NCBI GenBank assembly: GCA_963383645.1
Contig: OY726571.1
Location: forward strand, 78,346,476 to 78,410,475
Length of the DNA: 64,000 nt
Reading direction: 5' to 3'
From: Muscardinus avellanarius
Taxonomy: Eukaryota; Chordata; Mammalia; Rodentia; Gliridae
Numbering within the stretch: position 1 is the stretch's first letter; each line of letters begins with the position of its first letter. Under the pieces are notes generated by a model. The model was not told the origin of the DNA. It did not search any database and worked only from the letters and a program-made list of their open reading frames with translations. A program made the translations under genes and the position numbers. Of this stretch, positions 21,210-31,168 are shown piece by piece.

Positions 21210-21418
21210 GCCGGGCGTGGTGGTGCACGCTTGTAATCCCTGAGCTTGGGAGGCTGAGACAGGAGGATCGCTCAGGTTCGAAGCCAGCCTCAGCTACTTA
21301 GTGAGGCTCTCAGCAACTCAGTGAGACCCTGTTTCCAAATAAAGTATAAAATAGGTCTGGGAGTATAGCCCGGAGGTAGAAGGCCCCTGGGTTCCTCCCC
21401 TAGTACCACATACACAAA
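21210..21418 (+). mobile_element. B1-dID SINE, form 2, with 14-bp target duplication
   Basis: Sense, nearly intact; head box GGTTCGAAGCC present. AAAAACTTTGATTA occurs at 21196-21209 and 21419-21432. Confidence 0.93.
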
Positions 21419-21607
21419 AAAAACTTTGATTATTTTCAAATCTTGGTCCACATACAGCTGGACTTCTCAAAAGAACTGTTTACTTGTGTGGTTAAAAACA
21501 GCTCTGAAATGTAGTAAAAGCAACTTACCTCTTGTTAAACATTATCTTTTCCTACTAAAAAATAAATGTAATGCTGTTTGTTTGCTTTTCATGTTCATGT
21601 AATTTTT

Positions 21608-21757
21608 AAATTAATTAATTAATTTTTGGAAACAGGGTCTTGCTAAGTTGTGGAGAGCCTCACTAAGTTGCTGAGGCTGGCTTCAAACCTGTGATCTTCC
21701 TGTCTCAGCCTCCCAAATACTAGTAATACCGGCCTGTGCCGCCAGGCTCTGGCCACT
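21608..21757 (-). mobile_element. B1 head only
   Basis: Antisense B1 part and linker preceded by (TTAA) units, with no ID part. Either a monomer or a 3'-deleted dimer. Confidence 0.75.
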
Positions 21758-21825
21758 GTCATGTAAATTTAACCAGGCTTCAAGTATCAAAACTGACCCT
21801 TATATTTTTTATGTCGCACCCTCCT

Positions 21826-21935
21826 CAGCTGGGTGTTGGCCTGCTCCTGGAGTCCAACTACTTGGGAGGCCTAGGCAGGAGGATCACTTGAGTCTAGGAA
21901 TTTCAGGCCGGCCTGGGCAACAGAGCAAGACACCC
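21826..21935 (+). mobile_element. 7SL-derived monomer fossil (PB1/FLAM-like)
   Basis: GGCAGGAGGATCACTTGAGT then CCGGCCTGGGCAACAGAGCA is the left-monomer sequence of 7SL-derived SINEs, not the squirrel B1-dID head, which has TTCGAAGCCAGCCTCAGC here. No ID tail. Confidence 0.6.
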
Positions 21936-21942
21936 GTTAAGA

Positions 21943-22012
21943 AAGATGGAAGAAAGAAAGAAAAAGAAGGAAGGAAGGAAGGAAGGAAAGAAAAAAAAGA
22001 AAGGAGAAAGAA
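21943..22012. repeat. (GAAA/GGAA)n purine tract
   Basis: A/G-only run, the expanded tail of the preceding 7SL monomer. Confidence 0.9.
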
Positions 22013-22014
22013 AA

Positions 22015-22372
22015 GCTGAGTGTGGTGGCGCAGGCCTGTAATGTCAATACTTAGAAGGCTGAGACAGGAAGATCACAGGTTCGAGGACAGCCTCAGCAAG
22101 TAGTAAGACTCATGAACCTAGCAAGACCCTGCTTCAAAATAAAAATATGGAAGCCGGGCGTGGCGGCGCACGCTTGTAATCCCAGCACTTGGGCTCGAAG
22201 CCAGCCGTGCTGGCTTAAGAGACCCTGTTTCCAAAAATAAAAAAAAAGCATAAAATAGGTCTGGGAGTGTAGCCCGGAGGTAGAAGGTTTCCAAAAACTA
22301 AAAATAAAAATACAGCTGGGAGTGTAGCTTGGAGGTAGAATGCCCCTGGGTTCAATCCCCAATACATACACA
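22015..22372 (+). mobile_element. B1-dID SINE split by a form-3 SINE
   Basis: Outer sense copy: head and linker 22015-22149, ID tail 22307-22372 (GCTGGGAGTGTAGCTTGGAG to CAATCCCCAATAC). Confidence 0.85.
22152..22306 (+). mobile_element. B1-dID SINE, form 3 (nested)
   Basis: Sense; AGCCGTGCTGGCTTAAGAGA and GTAGCCCGGAGGTAGAAGG then TTTCCAAAAAC. A piece of the head (GAGGCTGAGACAGGAGGATC) is missing. Confidence 0.87.
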
Positions 22373-22465
22373 TAAACACACACACACGCACACACACACA
22401 AAAAAAAAAAAAAAGAAAAAAAGAAAGAAAGAAAAGAAAAGAAAAGAAAAAGAAAAAAGAAAGAA
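22373..22465. repeat. (CA)n and A/G-rich tail
   Basis: CA units followed by A-runs with AAAGAAAG; the tail of the outer SINE. Confidence 0.9.
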
Positions 22466-22650
22466 GTATCTAGATGAATCAGCAATACTTTGATTGCAAA
22501 TAGTTTGTTTTCACTGAATCACTGTTCAAATCATAGGTTTGGTTTATTTGTGGATAGGGGAAAGTTGGCACGTGTAATGTATATTCTTTGAGGGAAATGT
22601 CTAAGGGTCTCTTTTGCTATGAGGTCGAGAAGTGTCTTGTGTTTTTATTT

Positions 22651-22978
22651 AGTTTTTTTTTTCTCCTGGTGTGGGGAATATATGCTCTATCTCTGAGCTG
22701 TGCCCTCAGCCCTTTTTGTTTTATTGATTGATTGATTGTGGTACTGGGGATGGAACTCAAGGGCATTCTACTTCTGAAATACAACCCCAGCCCTATTTTA
22801 TTCTTTTATTTTGAACCAGGGTCTCAGTAAGTTGTGGAGGGCTTCACGAAATTACTGAGGCTGGCTGTGAACCTGCGATCCTCCTGTCTCAGCCTTCCAA
22901 ATACTGGGATTACAAGCGTGCGCCATCACATCTGACTTGAGTCCTGGGATTGCAGGTGTGCACCACCACACCCAGCTG
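22651..22978 (-). mobile_element. SINE split by another SINE
   Basis: Outer antisense: ID-like start 22651-22715 (TGTGGGGAATATATGCTCTA) and B1 end 22938-22978 (GGTGTGCACCACCACACCCA). Most of its head is lost. Confidence 0.65.
22720..22936 (-). mobile_element. B1-dID SINE, canonical (nested), with ATTG tail
   Basis: Antisense, (ATTG)4 tail, complete to GCGTGCGCCATCACATCTGA. Confidence 0.87.
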
Positions 22979-23027
22979 AGATTCATATTTTATACTAGAT
23001 GATGATGATAATGATGAATACCACGGA
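22979..23027. repeat. left copy of a ~50-bp dispersed duplication
   Basis: AGATTCATATTTTATACTAG followed by GATGA-rich DNA recurs at 25082-25130, each time right after the B1 end of an antisense SINE. Confidence 0.8.

Positions 23028-23064
<37 letters not shown>
23028..23064. repeat. (ATT)n microsatellite
   Basis: About 12 units. Confidence 0.95.
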
Positions 23065-23160
23065 TTGAAACAGTTTTGAAACAGAATCTCATTAAGTTGC
23101 CCAGGCTGGCTCTAACCTGTGATCCTCCTGCTTCATCCTCTTGAGTACCTGGGATTAGAA
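23065..23160 (-). mobile_element. B1-like head fragment
   Basis: GAATCTCATTAAGTTGCCCA then GATCCTCCTGCTTCATCC; diverged, no ID part. The sequence TTTTGAAACAG is duplicated at its start. Confidence 0.65.
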
Positions 23161-23257
23161 GAGGGCATTTTTTTTTTTAATCTTTTCCTTGTCACACCCC
23201 CACCTTGATGGGGATATTTGAAAGTCTTCCCTTTAGAGAATACGTTCTGTCTGGTTT

Positions 23258-23318
23258 TGTTTGGTGCTAGGTATTGAACTCAGCCTGACCCTCCACCACT
23301 GAGCTCTCTCCCCAGCTC
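23258..23318 (-). mobile_element. ID fragment
   Basis: GGTGCTAGGTATTGAACTCA and CTCCACCACTGAGCTCTCTC: antisense ID with box A side intact. Confidence 0.65.
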
Positions 23319-23801
23319 CTGGAGTATGATCTCTGCACTGCACTTGATCTCTGGTAGGATCTTCTAGAGCACGTTTCATTTGGCCGTGGTGCTGAGGTGT
23401 GGACTGGATGGCGTGCGTGTTCTCCTTCCTATGGAAATGATTACGCAGGAGTCAAAAAGCACTTGCGGAGCTCTAGGTGTCATCCAGCTGAGTAACAGTT
23501 GGGTCATTTCTTTGAGGGAAGAAGTAGGAAAACAAAAAAAGCTGGTGACCTGAAAATGAGAGGATTTGCCTGTCTGAATCTATGTCTGAATCTGGTTTCC
23601 TCTTTATTTCGTTTGTTTGCAAAATAAAAAATGTAGAAGAAATGTATGACTCACTTCTTTATTTTGTAAGTCTGCATTTTCAACCTTTGCTTCTCCTTTG
23701 TCCTGTCGATGATTGGAAATGTAGTTGTATTGCTTCTTGGACCTGGGCTCTGCTTCTCACTTGGTCAGGCTCCTCTTCTCTCAGCAAAGAAGCCCAGAGA
23801 A
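23319..23801. other. single-copy DNA
   Basis: No repeat or gene recognised. Confidence 0.45.
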
Positions 23802-23993
23802 CCGGGCATGGTGGCGCACCCTTGTAATCAGGAGGCTGAGACAGGAGGATCCGGGTTCGCGGACAGCCTCAGCTACTTAGTGAGGTCCTCTGCAACCCAG
23901 TGAGACCCTGTTTCAAAATACAAAATAAAAAATAGGGCTGGGGGTATAGCTTGGGGGTAGAATGTCCCTGGTACTGAAAAAAAAAAAAAAAAC
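23802..23993 (+). mobile_element. B1-dID SINE, canonical, internal deletions
   Basis: Sense; lacks CCCAGCATTTGGG in the head and GGTTCCATCCCCA in the tail. CCAGAGAA flanks it (target duplication). Confidence 0.87.
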
Positions 23994-24185
23994 CCCAGAG
24001 AAAAATCTAGTGTAACTGACATTTGGGAATCTAGGAAGTAGTTATTGGATGAAATATGTTCACCAGACGGGTTGGCAGGAAATCCTGGGATCTGGTAAGT
24101 TCTTTCATGTCTAACAAGGAATTGTACCTCAGTTTCCCTCCTAGAGGGTTTTTATTTCTGTTTCCTGGTCATAGATTAGAGATGA

Positions 24186-25075
24186 GTTAATTAATTAATT
24201 TTGGTTCTGGGGACTGAACTTGGGGACAGTCTACCTCCCAGGTGTACTCCCTGTACCAGTGTTGGGAATGGCCTAGGAAGATTTGAGAAAGCTCTGATTA
24301 TTAATATATTCCAAAAATTGGGTGAGGGGCAAATCTGTGAAAGGACTTGGCTTCTGCCTAGAAGCAGGCAATTATTCCAATGTAAATTAACCTAGCTAAA
24401 GGTAATTAGCAAGTCTGTAGGAGAGGGGAACTAGGACTGCCTCATCCTCAAAGACAGTTTTACATAATAATTGGATAATCTAGCTAGGATGGGAGGAGGG
24501 GTCAACCTTCCTGGAAGGAGACACCTTGCCACGCCTTGCTGGGGGAGGAACCTTACAGGGACATTCACTATGTCAGAATTACTTAAACAAGATGGAGGTC
24601 ATGGGTATAAAAAGTCAGGTCCACCTGTTGTATCTTTGGTGGTGCACTCATTTGAACCACCCCCTACACCATGCTATTCTGGCATGGGACTGTAACTATC
24701 TTTGGTATTTCTATCTTTTTAATAAACCTCTTTAAATCTTCATCAAGAATCCGGGCTAATGTGTATTTATCTTTAGCTCAGGACAAGAACCCGTGGTTTT
24801 CCTGTTTTTGTTTTTCTTTCTTCTTTCTGTTTTTGGGGTTTTTTTTTTTTTTGTGTGTGTGTGTTTTGAGGGAAATTGTGTCCGGAACCCTAACAGGGAT
24901 TCTCGGGGACAGTTTCCCCAAAACCATATCATCTCAAACCATAACCCTCCCGGCCATTTTTTATTTTTAATTTGGAAACAGGGCCTCAACTAAGTTGCTG
25001 AAGCTGGTTTTGAACCTATGATCCTCCTTTCTCAGCCTCCAAAGCACTAGGGTTACAGGTGTGCCACACCACTCC
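24186..25075 (-). mobile_element. B1-dID SINE split by an ERV LTR
   Basis: Antisense: TTAA tail and ID part up to about 24257, linker and head resume at about 24956 (ATTTTTTATTTTTAATTTGG) and run to 25075. The two halves join into one normal SINE when the ~700 bp between them is removed. Confidence 0.8.
24260..24895 (+). mobile_element. endogenous retrovirus LTR, probably solo
   Basis: Starts TGTTGGGAATGG and ends CCGGAACCCTAACA, imperfect inverted ends of TG...CA type. TATA box TATAAAAA (24606-24613) and poly(A) signal AATAAA (24721-24726) are about 110 bp apart, the usual U3-R layout. A T/GT-rich run lies in the U5 part. No gag/pol/env sequence is adjacent. The exact 3' edge is uncertain: the host SINE resumes only at ~24956, and I could not find a clean target duplication. 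Class not determined (ERV1-like by the poly(A) context). Confidence 0.65.
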
Positions 25076-25081
25076 TCGATT

Positions 25082-25130
25082 AGATTCATATTTTATACTA
25101 GATGATGGGGATGATGATGATGAGTTCCAC
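25082..25130. repeat. right copy of the ~50-bp duplication
   Basis: Matches 22979-23027 with substitutions (GATGGGGATGATGATGATGA; TTCCACTGTT for ATACCACGG). Confidence 0.8.
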
Positions 25131-25356
25131 TGTTGTTGTTGTTGTTTTTTTTTTTAGCTTAGAGTAACTTGGTTTATTCCATAGAGTCTATTCTCAAAAA
25201 AAATAGCTGAGTATAGCCCTGAGCATTAGTCTTTATTGAGCCATAAAGATTTATTTGCTTGCTCTTAAAAGCTTGGATAAAAAGCCTGGAGAATAGGTAG
25301 ATGATTCTATTTAGCAAAGAATTTCAAGTATCTCTCCTAGAAATAAAGCAAGGTCT

Positions 25357-25557
25357 AGCCGGGCGTGGTGGCGCACGCTTGTAATCCCTGTGCTTGGGAG
25401 GCTGAGACAGGAGGATCACACAGGTTCAAAGCCAGCCTCAGCTACTTAGTGAGGCTCTCGGCAACTTAGTGAGACCCTGTTTCCAAATAAAGTATAAAAT
25501 AGGTCTGGGAGTATAGCCTGGAGGTAGAAAAGCCCCTGGGTTCCACCCTAGTACCAC
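25357..25557 (+). mobile_element. B1-dID SINE, form 2
   Basis: Sense, well preserved; tail GGAGGTAGAAAAGCCCCTGG. AAGGTCTA at both ends is the likely target duplication. Confidence 0.92.
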
Positions 25558-25558
25558 A

Positions 25559-25608
<50 letters not shown>
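25558..25608. repeat. (GAAA)n microsatellite
   Basis: Twelve to thirteen pure units, the expanded tail of the form-2 SINE. Confidence 0.96.
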
Positions 25609-25609
<1 letters not shown>

Positions 25610-25929
25610 GTCTAAGTTGTTTGTTGGCTATGCGTTATAAAAGCATTTCAGCTGATGTTCCATTGCTTGGCGATCTGGGGATGGTGCATTTCAGAACTGG
25701 TTCTTGGCCTGTGGGAGAGAACAGGATGGTTCTTTCTGCCAGGGCTGAGTAGCTTGCCTGAGGGGTAAGTTACAGGGCTGGAGAGAGAACCTAACCCTAC
25801 TCTGCCCATAATGTCTCTAACTTGCTGGTTCTCTGGGGAACTATGCAGGAAAAACCACCTGGGGTTATTCAGGGGTCCTGGTGGTGGCCAGAACTCAAGA
25901 TGCCTGTTCTCTTGTAGAGCTGAAGAGTT
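25609..25929. other. single-copy DNA
   Basis: No repeat or gene recognised. Confidence 0.45.
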
Positions 25930-26380
25930 ATGGTTAGGTATAGAATGTCCTCCAAAAAGCTCATGTACTAAGGTTCAGAGTTGATACACATTGATATAAT
26001 TAAGTCATGAGGGTTGCAATCTCAGCAGTAGATAAGTCCATTGAAATGGATTTTCTGGATGAAAACCTAGGCAGGTGGGGTCCCTGGGGGTGTGGCCTGG
26101 GGGACTGTGCCTGTGTCTTTGAATCCCCTTGCTTGCTTGCTTGGCTTTCTTGCTTCTGGTATCCATGATGTAAAAGCAAAACCCTTGTCCTCTCCCTCTC
26201 TTTGATTTTCCACGGCCATTCCCCGAGCCGGAGCTGACCTAAGCTGTCCGCCGGAGCTGCGGGACAGACCCCGCCTCACGTGGACTGAACTCAAAGTCTC
26301 CAAGAAACTACGAACAAAAAAGTCTTCCTCCCTTTAAGTTGTGTGGTCAGTTGTTTTGAATTATAGGAGTGAAAATGTTG
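25930..26380 (+). mobile_element. MaLR/ERVL-like LTR
   Basis: TATGGTTAGGTATAGAATGT then CCTCCAAAAAGCTCATGTAC at the 5' side, TAAGTCATGAGGG in the middle and CTTCCTCCCTTTAAGTTGTG then GAAAATGTTGACTGA at the 3' side follow the order of MaLR-type LTRs. Subfamily not determined; no coding part. Confidence 0.6.
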
Positions 26381-26523
26381 ACTGAGACGTGAAGCCATAC
26401 CTTTATGATTTGGGGAGATCATCCAAAGAAAAGTGGAATCAGTTTTAAGAAATATTTCTGATGAACCACACTGAAAGTCTCTCGCGAGGCTTGGCTCATC
26501 TTGTCGTGAATTGGCTAGGTAAC

Positions 26524-26527
<4 letters not shown>

Positions 26528-26558
<31 letters not shown>

Positions 26559-26735
26559 GTGGTACTGGGGTTCCTGGAAACCCTTCTACCTCCAGGCTAC
26601 GCTCCCAGACCTATTTTATATTTTTATTTAGAAACAGGGTCTCTTAAGCCAGTGCAGCTGGCTTCGAACCTGCGCGATCCTCCTGTCTCTGCCTCCCAAG
26701 CATGGGGATTACAAGCGTGTGCTGCCACACCTGGC
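26528..26735 (-). mobile_element. B1-dID SINE, form 3
   Basis: Antisense with a 29-T run. CTAGGTAACTC (before) and CTAGGTACCTC (after) are the target duplication with one change. Head GCAGCTGGCTTCGAACCTGC. Confidence 0.93.
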
Positions 26736-26749
26736 CTAGGTACCTCTGT

Positions 26750-28215
26750 TTTGTAACACTGTCTTACAAATGTTGACTGCTGTGTGAATGTTATATATAT
26801 TCCTATATGCTCAGGTTTTTGTGGTTACCATCACATGTAGTAAAATCACTCAAGGCCCATGAATTGTTAGGTTTTCCTGGATACATAGAAGCGCCGCCAC
26901 AAGGCGCAATATTGCCTCCGGGAAGATCCTGGCTTCTTGAAGATAAGTCTTTGCCCTATAATAACTGTTAGCATCTGGTGTAGACAGTCTGTGTTCCTGA
27001 AATAGAAATTCTGTGGCAGGAGTCCTGGAGTAATTTTGATTAATATTTAGTTGTACATAATTGAAGTTAAAAAAGACTTTGGTGAAGTTAAGTCTATGCA
27101 TGTTATCCAGAAAAAGATGCTGATTTTACCCCTACTCGCCACTCGGGTTCAAGAAAGGACCTTAAGGGTATGGGCTGTTGGCTGGTGTTTGAAAGCAGCT
27201 TCCAACGTTGAAAGCTCTTGTCCTGCAGGCAATTGGATTCTTCAGGGCATTATCTAGGAAGGTTTGATGCCCTCTAATTCTGCAGATGGTTACTATGGAA
27301 TATTAAAGCCAGATGCTTGTGAATAGTTTAAAAATAGTGTGGGGTAGACGCCTCGTTCATCATTTTAAAACCGAGTGCACAGACCCTTGAGGGTCCCTCC
27401 CTTGTGAATTACAGGGCCTGACATTTCTAGGACCCAGTAGGAGGGACGCAGGTGGCCTTGAATCACTTCTGCCTGGGCTGAAGTGGCAAGCTTCTGTTTT
27501 ATGGCACCAAAGATCAAGAGGTTCAACAGAGTCGTGGCTGTTCTCAGCAATGGTGGTTTTTTTTTTTGCCTCTATCAACTTGCTGATACAGCATTTGTGT
27601 AATAAAAATGGACCTCTGCACCTCTTTAAAGTGCTTTAAATTTAGACAAATTTATGTTTTATCAAAAGGTTAATCTTGACAAATTATTGTAAATTATTTC
27701 TGGAAGGTCCGCTAGAGGTTCAGTGGAATTAATTCTATATGAGGCATGGCTGGATGTATATTTTAGGAGAGATGGGCTGCATTTCCTATGGTAAACGGGG
27801 AACTAGAAGAATTGGGATGCTCGGGAAACCATAGTGTATTTCCCAAGCACCCCCAGGATCCAGGCCCTGCTGTGCAGATAAATGGTGCTCATGAGAGGTT
27901 AAACCGGAACTTGGGATCCTCATTACACATCTCTACTTCTTAGTGGAATCCATTATTTTTTCTGTCTTTGTGACTCTGCCTCTCCTTTTCATTTTTATTC
28001 TCTCTCTCTTTTAATGGGAAGGTAGATCCCCTACTCATTTATCTTCTGAACAAAAGTATTCTTTGGGTTTTCATGACAGGTACTTCTCATACCTATTGTT
28101 CTAGAAGAAAGAAGACTTTTTTATTTCCTTGACTTTTGGGTCTCGCAGATGCAGAAAGAAGATAAAACAAAAGTGGATCTTGAGAAAGGAATATAAATGA
28201 GCTGTTCAGGCATAA
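26750..28215. other. longest repeat-free island
   Basis: Nearly 1.5 kb without recognised SINE, LINE, LTR or microsatellite. It contains AT-rich segments (27600-27700) and some moderately GC-rich ones (26890-26930, 27380-27500), but no open frame with recognisable similarity or clear splice structure. Best candidate for conserved non-coding DNA. Confidence 0.5.
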
Positions 28216-28217
28216 CA

Positions 28218-28218
28218 C

Positions 28219-28262
<44 letters not shown>
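28218..28262. repeat. (CA)n microsatellite
   Basis: About 22 CA units; not clearly attached to a SINE. Confidence 0.96.
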
Positions 28263-28265
<3 letters not shown>

Positions 28266-28615
28266 GCAGGAGATAGCTTGATAAATGAAACACATAAGCT
28301 AAGCCTTGGGCCCAGTCCTTTCTTAGAGACACTAAAGTTCTAAGCCCACACAGGACAGTGCAGTCAGGTTTCCTAATGCTCCAGTCAATGGGTCCTTGGT
28401 TTCCTTGGGCCGCCATCAAAAAGGGCTATGAATTGGGTGGCTCAGATGGCAAATGCATTTTCTCACCATTTAGGTAGCTGAAGGTCCAACATGAAGGTGT
28501 TGGTGGGGTTGGTTTCTACAGAGGGCTTCAGGGATCTGTGTTGCTCTGTGGCTGATAGATGACTTCTGTCTTCTCACGCACTTTTTTTCCATGTGACTCT
28601 GTCCAAATTCCCATT
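28263..28615. other. single-copy DNA
   Basis: No repeat or gene recognised. Confidence 0.45.
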
Positions 28616-28849
28616 CTTTTCTTTTTTTTCTTTTTCTTTTTTTTTTTTTTTTTTTGCAGTACTGGGGATGGGACCTAGGGGCATTCAATCTCCAAGCTCC
28701 ACCCCAGCCCTACTGTTTATTTTGAAACAGGGTTTCACTGAGTTGCAAAGGGCTTCACTAAGTACCTGAGGCTGTCCTCGAACCAGTTTCCCCCTGTCTC
28801 AGCCTCCCAAATGGTGTGGGATTACAAGCCTGCGCCGTCACACCCGGCC
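28616..28849 (-). mobile_element. B1-dID SINE, canonical
   Basis: Antisense with a long T/CT run (28616-28656); head has CCAGTTTCCCCCTGTCTCAG. Confidence 0.87.
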
Positions 28850-28920
28850 TCTTATTTCTTATAAAGGCAACTGTAATTCTGGATTATCCTCTGCCTTGTC
28901 GATCCTGTTTAGTTGGTTTG

Positions 28921-29103
28921 TATTGGTATTGGGGATGGAATCAAGGGGCATTTTACCCCCAGCAGTGTTTTACTTTTTATTTTGAAACAGTTTCTCGCTC
29001 TGTTGCTCAGAGTCTTGCTAAGTTACTGAGGCTGTCCTTGAACCTGTGATCATCCTGTGTCAGCCTCTCAGGTACTGGGATTATAGGCATGTGCCACCTT
29101 TGC
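28921..29103 (-). mobile_element. B1-dID SINE, old
   Basis: Antisense; ID part truncated (GGCATTTTACCCCCAGC), head TGAACCTGTGATCATCCTGT to GGCATGTGCCACC. Confidence 0.8.
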
Positions 29104-29180
29104 CTCCAAAACAGGAAGATCCCAGGTTCAAGTTGATTCTATTTTGTGAATTACCTCTTTAAAAATTCTCTAGTGTCTAG

Positions 29181-29262
29181 GGCTGGGGCTGGGAGTGGGG
29201 CAGCAGCTCGGGTAGAGCCTCTGTCCGTCATGAGGTCCTCTATTTGATCTCCAGCACCGCAA
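29181..29262 (+). mobile_element. ID element, diverged
   Basis: Sense ID-like: AGCAGCTCGGGTAGAGCCTC, then TCATGAGGTCCTCTATTTG and ATCTCCAGCACCGC. Keeps the long middle. Confidence 0.6.
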
Positions 29263-29580
29263 AAGACTTCAATTACAGTCATATTCTGAGGTACTGGGAA
29301 TTAAATTTCATTGTATGAATTTGGTGGAACACAAGTGTTTATACTGTCCCCAGATAGTAACACTCACACCACACCCCTTTTTATTTCCTTTCTACTGTTT
29401 TTTAAGTACCCAAGAAGGCAGATTTTTCAACGTTATGATGTTTCTTTTTGACTGTTGCATGCTAATGATGTGGAAATTGCTTTTAGGGTTTCTCAAAGTT
29501 TTGCAGTTTTATGATAGCCCTCATTAGTGAGTCAAATTTAGTGACATTGCTTCTTGTTTTCTGGTAGTCTCTCTTGGTCT
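29263..29580. other. single-copy DNA
   Basis: No repeat or gene recognised. Confidence 0.45.
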
Positions 29581-29582
29581 CA

Positions 29583-29645
29583 TTATTATTATTATTATTA
29601 GTAGTAGTGGTATTATTATTATTATTATTAGTAGTAGTAGTAGTA
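29583..29645. repeat. (ATT)n/(TAG)n microsatellite
   Basis: Alternating ATT and AGT blocks; tail of the antisense SINE that follows. Confidence 0.92.
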
Positions 29646-29703
29646 CTAGAGATTGAACCCAGGGACACTGTACTTCTAAGTTACATCCCCAGCCCTTTTA
29701 AAA

Positions 29704-29716
29704 TTTCCTTTTTTCT

Positions 29717-29760
<44 letters not shown>

Positions 29761-29816
29761 TTCCTTCCTTCCTTCCTTCCTTCCTTCCTTCCTTCCTTTC
29801 TTTCCTTCTTTCTCCC
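29704..29816. repeat. 113-nt pyrimidine tract (CTTT)n(CCTT)n
   Basis: Uninterrupted C/T on the + strand; forms the tail region of the nested SINE together with the (ATTC) block. Confidence 0.95.
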
Positions 29817-29840
29817 ATTCATTCATTCATTCATTCATTC
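29817..29840. repeat. (ATTC)n
   Basis: Six units adjoining the nested SINE. Confidence 0.93.
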
Positions 29841-30034
29841 AGTGACACTGGGGATTGAAACTATGGGCATTCTACCTCTGAGCTATATCCCCAATTCTTT
29901 TTAAAATGTTTTGTTTTGAAACATGGTTTCAATTGCTAAAAGTCTCACAAAATTACTAAGATTGGTCTTGAACCTGAGCTTCTGTCTCAGGTTCCCAAGC
30001 ACTGGAATTATAGGTGTGCACCACCATGCCCGGC
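29841..30034 (-). mobile_element. B1-dID SINE, old (nested)
   Basis: Antisense; ACTGGGGATTGAAACTATGG to CACCACCATGCCCGGC. Confidence 0.82.
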
Positions 30035-30261
30035 AATACCTGGCCTTTTTGGAAAAAAAAAATTTTTTTTTAGACTGGGTTTTGCTAAGTGGCACAATCT
30101 GGCCTTTAGCTTGCAGTTCTCCAGCTGCAGCCTCCATAGTAGCTAGGATTTTAGTAACTCAGCACCAACAGGCCTGGCCTGATCTGATAATGAACAGAAC
30201 AGTGAGTAAAAATAGGAAAAAGAAAGTGTGAAACAGGAAACCTTGGTCATGTTCTTATAAA

Positions 30262-30451
30262 GAGCCAGGCCTGATGATGTTCGCCTATAATCCCAGTACT
30301 TGGGAGGCTGAGACAGGAGGATTATAGGTTTAAGGCCAGCCTTAGCAACTTAGTGAGACTTTGTTTAAAAAAAAAAATAGTGCTGGGGGTATAGCTAAGA
30401 TACAAAACACCCCGGGTCCAGTCCCCAGTACCAAAAAAAAAAAAAAAAAAA
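30262..30451 (+). mobile_element. B1-dID SINE
   Basis: Sense; tail GTGCTGGGGGTATAGCTAAG, A-tail of 19. Confidence 0.85.
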
Positions 30452-30454
30452 AGT

Positions 30455-30904
30455 CTAGTTGACAAGCAAAAATTTCATATATTCAAAGTGTACAGTCCGA
30501 TGATTGGCTCTGCACATAGATTGTGTAATAATTTTGAACATTTTTGTAAAATCTCCTGTTGAACATATGTGTGCGTTTCTATTATGGGATGGAGCTGCTG
30601 AGACATAAACTCTGTAGACACTGCCAAGTAGTTTCCCCAAAAAATGTCTGTCCCAATTTACATTTCCACCAGTAATGCACGAGAACTCCATGTGTTACTA
30701 CGTCCTGCCTGTACTTGGTAGTATCCATTTTTAAAATTCAACCATATTCTTGGATGATGAGTCGCATCCGATTGTGGCTGTATTTTATATTTCCATGGAA
30801 ACAAGTGAATTTGAGTATCTCTCATTTATTTTTATCATTGGACCTGATTTGTGAGGCTGTTCAAAGCAATCACAGTCATCAACCCATCCCAGACATTCTC
30901 CAAG

Positions 30905-30906
<2 letters not shown>
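30455..30906 (-). mobile_element. old LINE-1 3' region
   Basis: + strand phrases TATATTCAAAGTGTACAGTC, TAATAATTTTGAACATTTTT and CAATTTACATTTCCACCAGT are typical of antisense L1M 3' ends. No ORF readable. Confidence 0.7.

Positions 30907-30942
<36 letters not shown>
30907..30942. repeat. (TA)n microsatellite
   Basis: Eighteen units, continuous with the T-run of the next SINE. Confidence 0.95.
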
Positions 30943-30971
<29 letters not shown>

Positions 30972-31138
30972 GGCAAGTCTGGGGATGGAACCCAGGGGCT
31001 ACACCCCCGCCACATTTTTTATTCTTTATTTTGAAACAGGTCTCACTGAGTTGCAGAGGCTGTCCATGAACTGCAATCCTTCTGTCTCAGCCTCCCCAAT
31101 GCTGGGATTACAAGCATGCGCCGCCGCCATTCCTGGCT
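30943..31138 (-). mobile_element. B1-dID SINE, internally deleted
   Basis: Antisense; 29-T run; ID part lacks the middle (CCAGGGGCTACACCCCCG), head lacks the GAGGGCCTCACTAAGTAG segment. Confidence 0.87.
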
Positions 31139-31168
31139 TTAAATTCTTAAGCATATAAATAATGAATT

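Larger units (their letters stand above)
29646..30180 (-). mobile_element. SINE split by another SINE
   Basis: Outer antisense: ID part 29646-29703 and B1-like part 30035-30180 (GACTGGGTTTTGCTAAGTGG to ACAGGCCTGGCC), both old. Confidence 0.65.

Noticed and set aside
21826..21935. Functional 7SL RNA gene
   Set aside because: Only about 110 bp of the Alu domain is present, with many changes and no 7SL central domain.
24471..24695. 74-residue open frame as a retroviral protein
   Set aside because: It lies within LTR regulatory sequence and shows no gag, pol or env motif.
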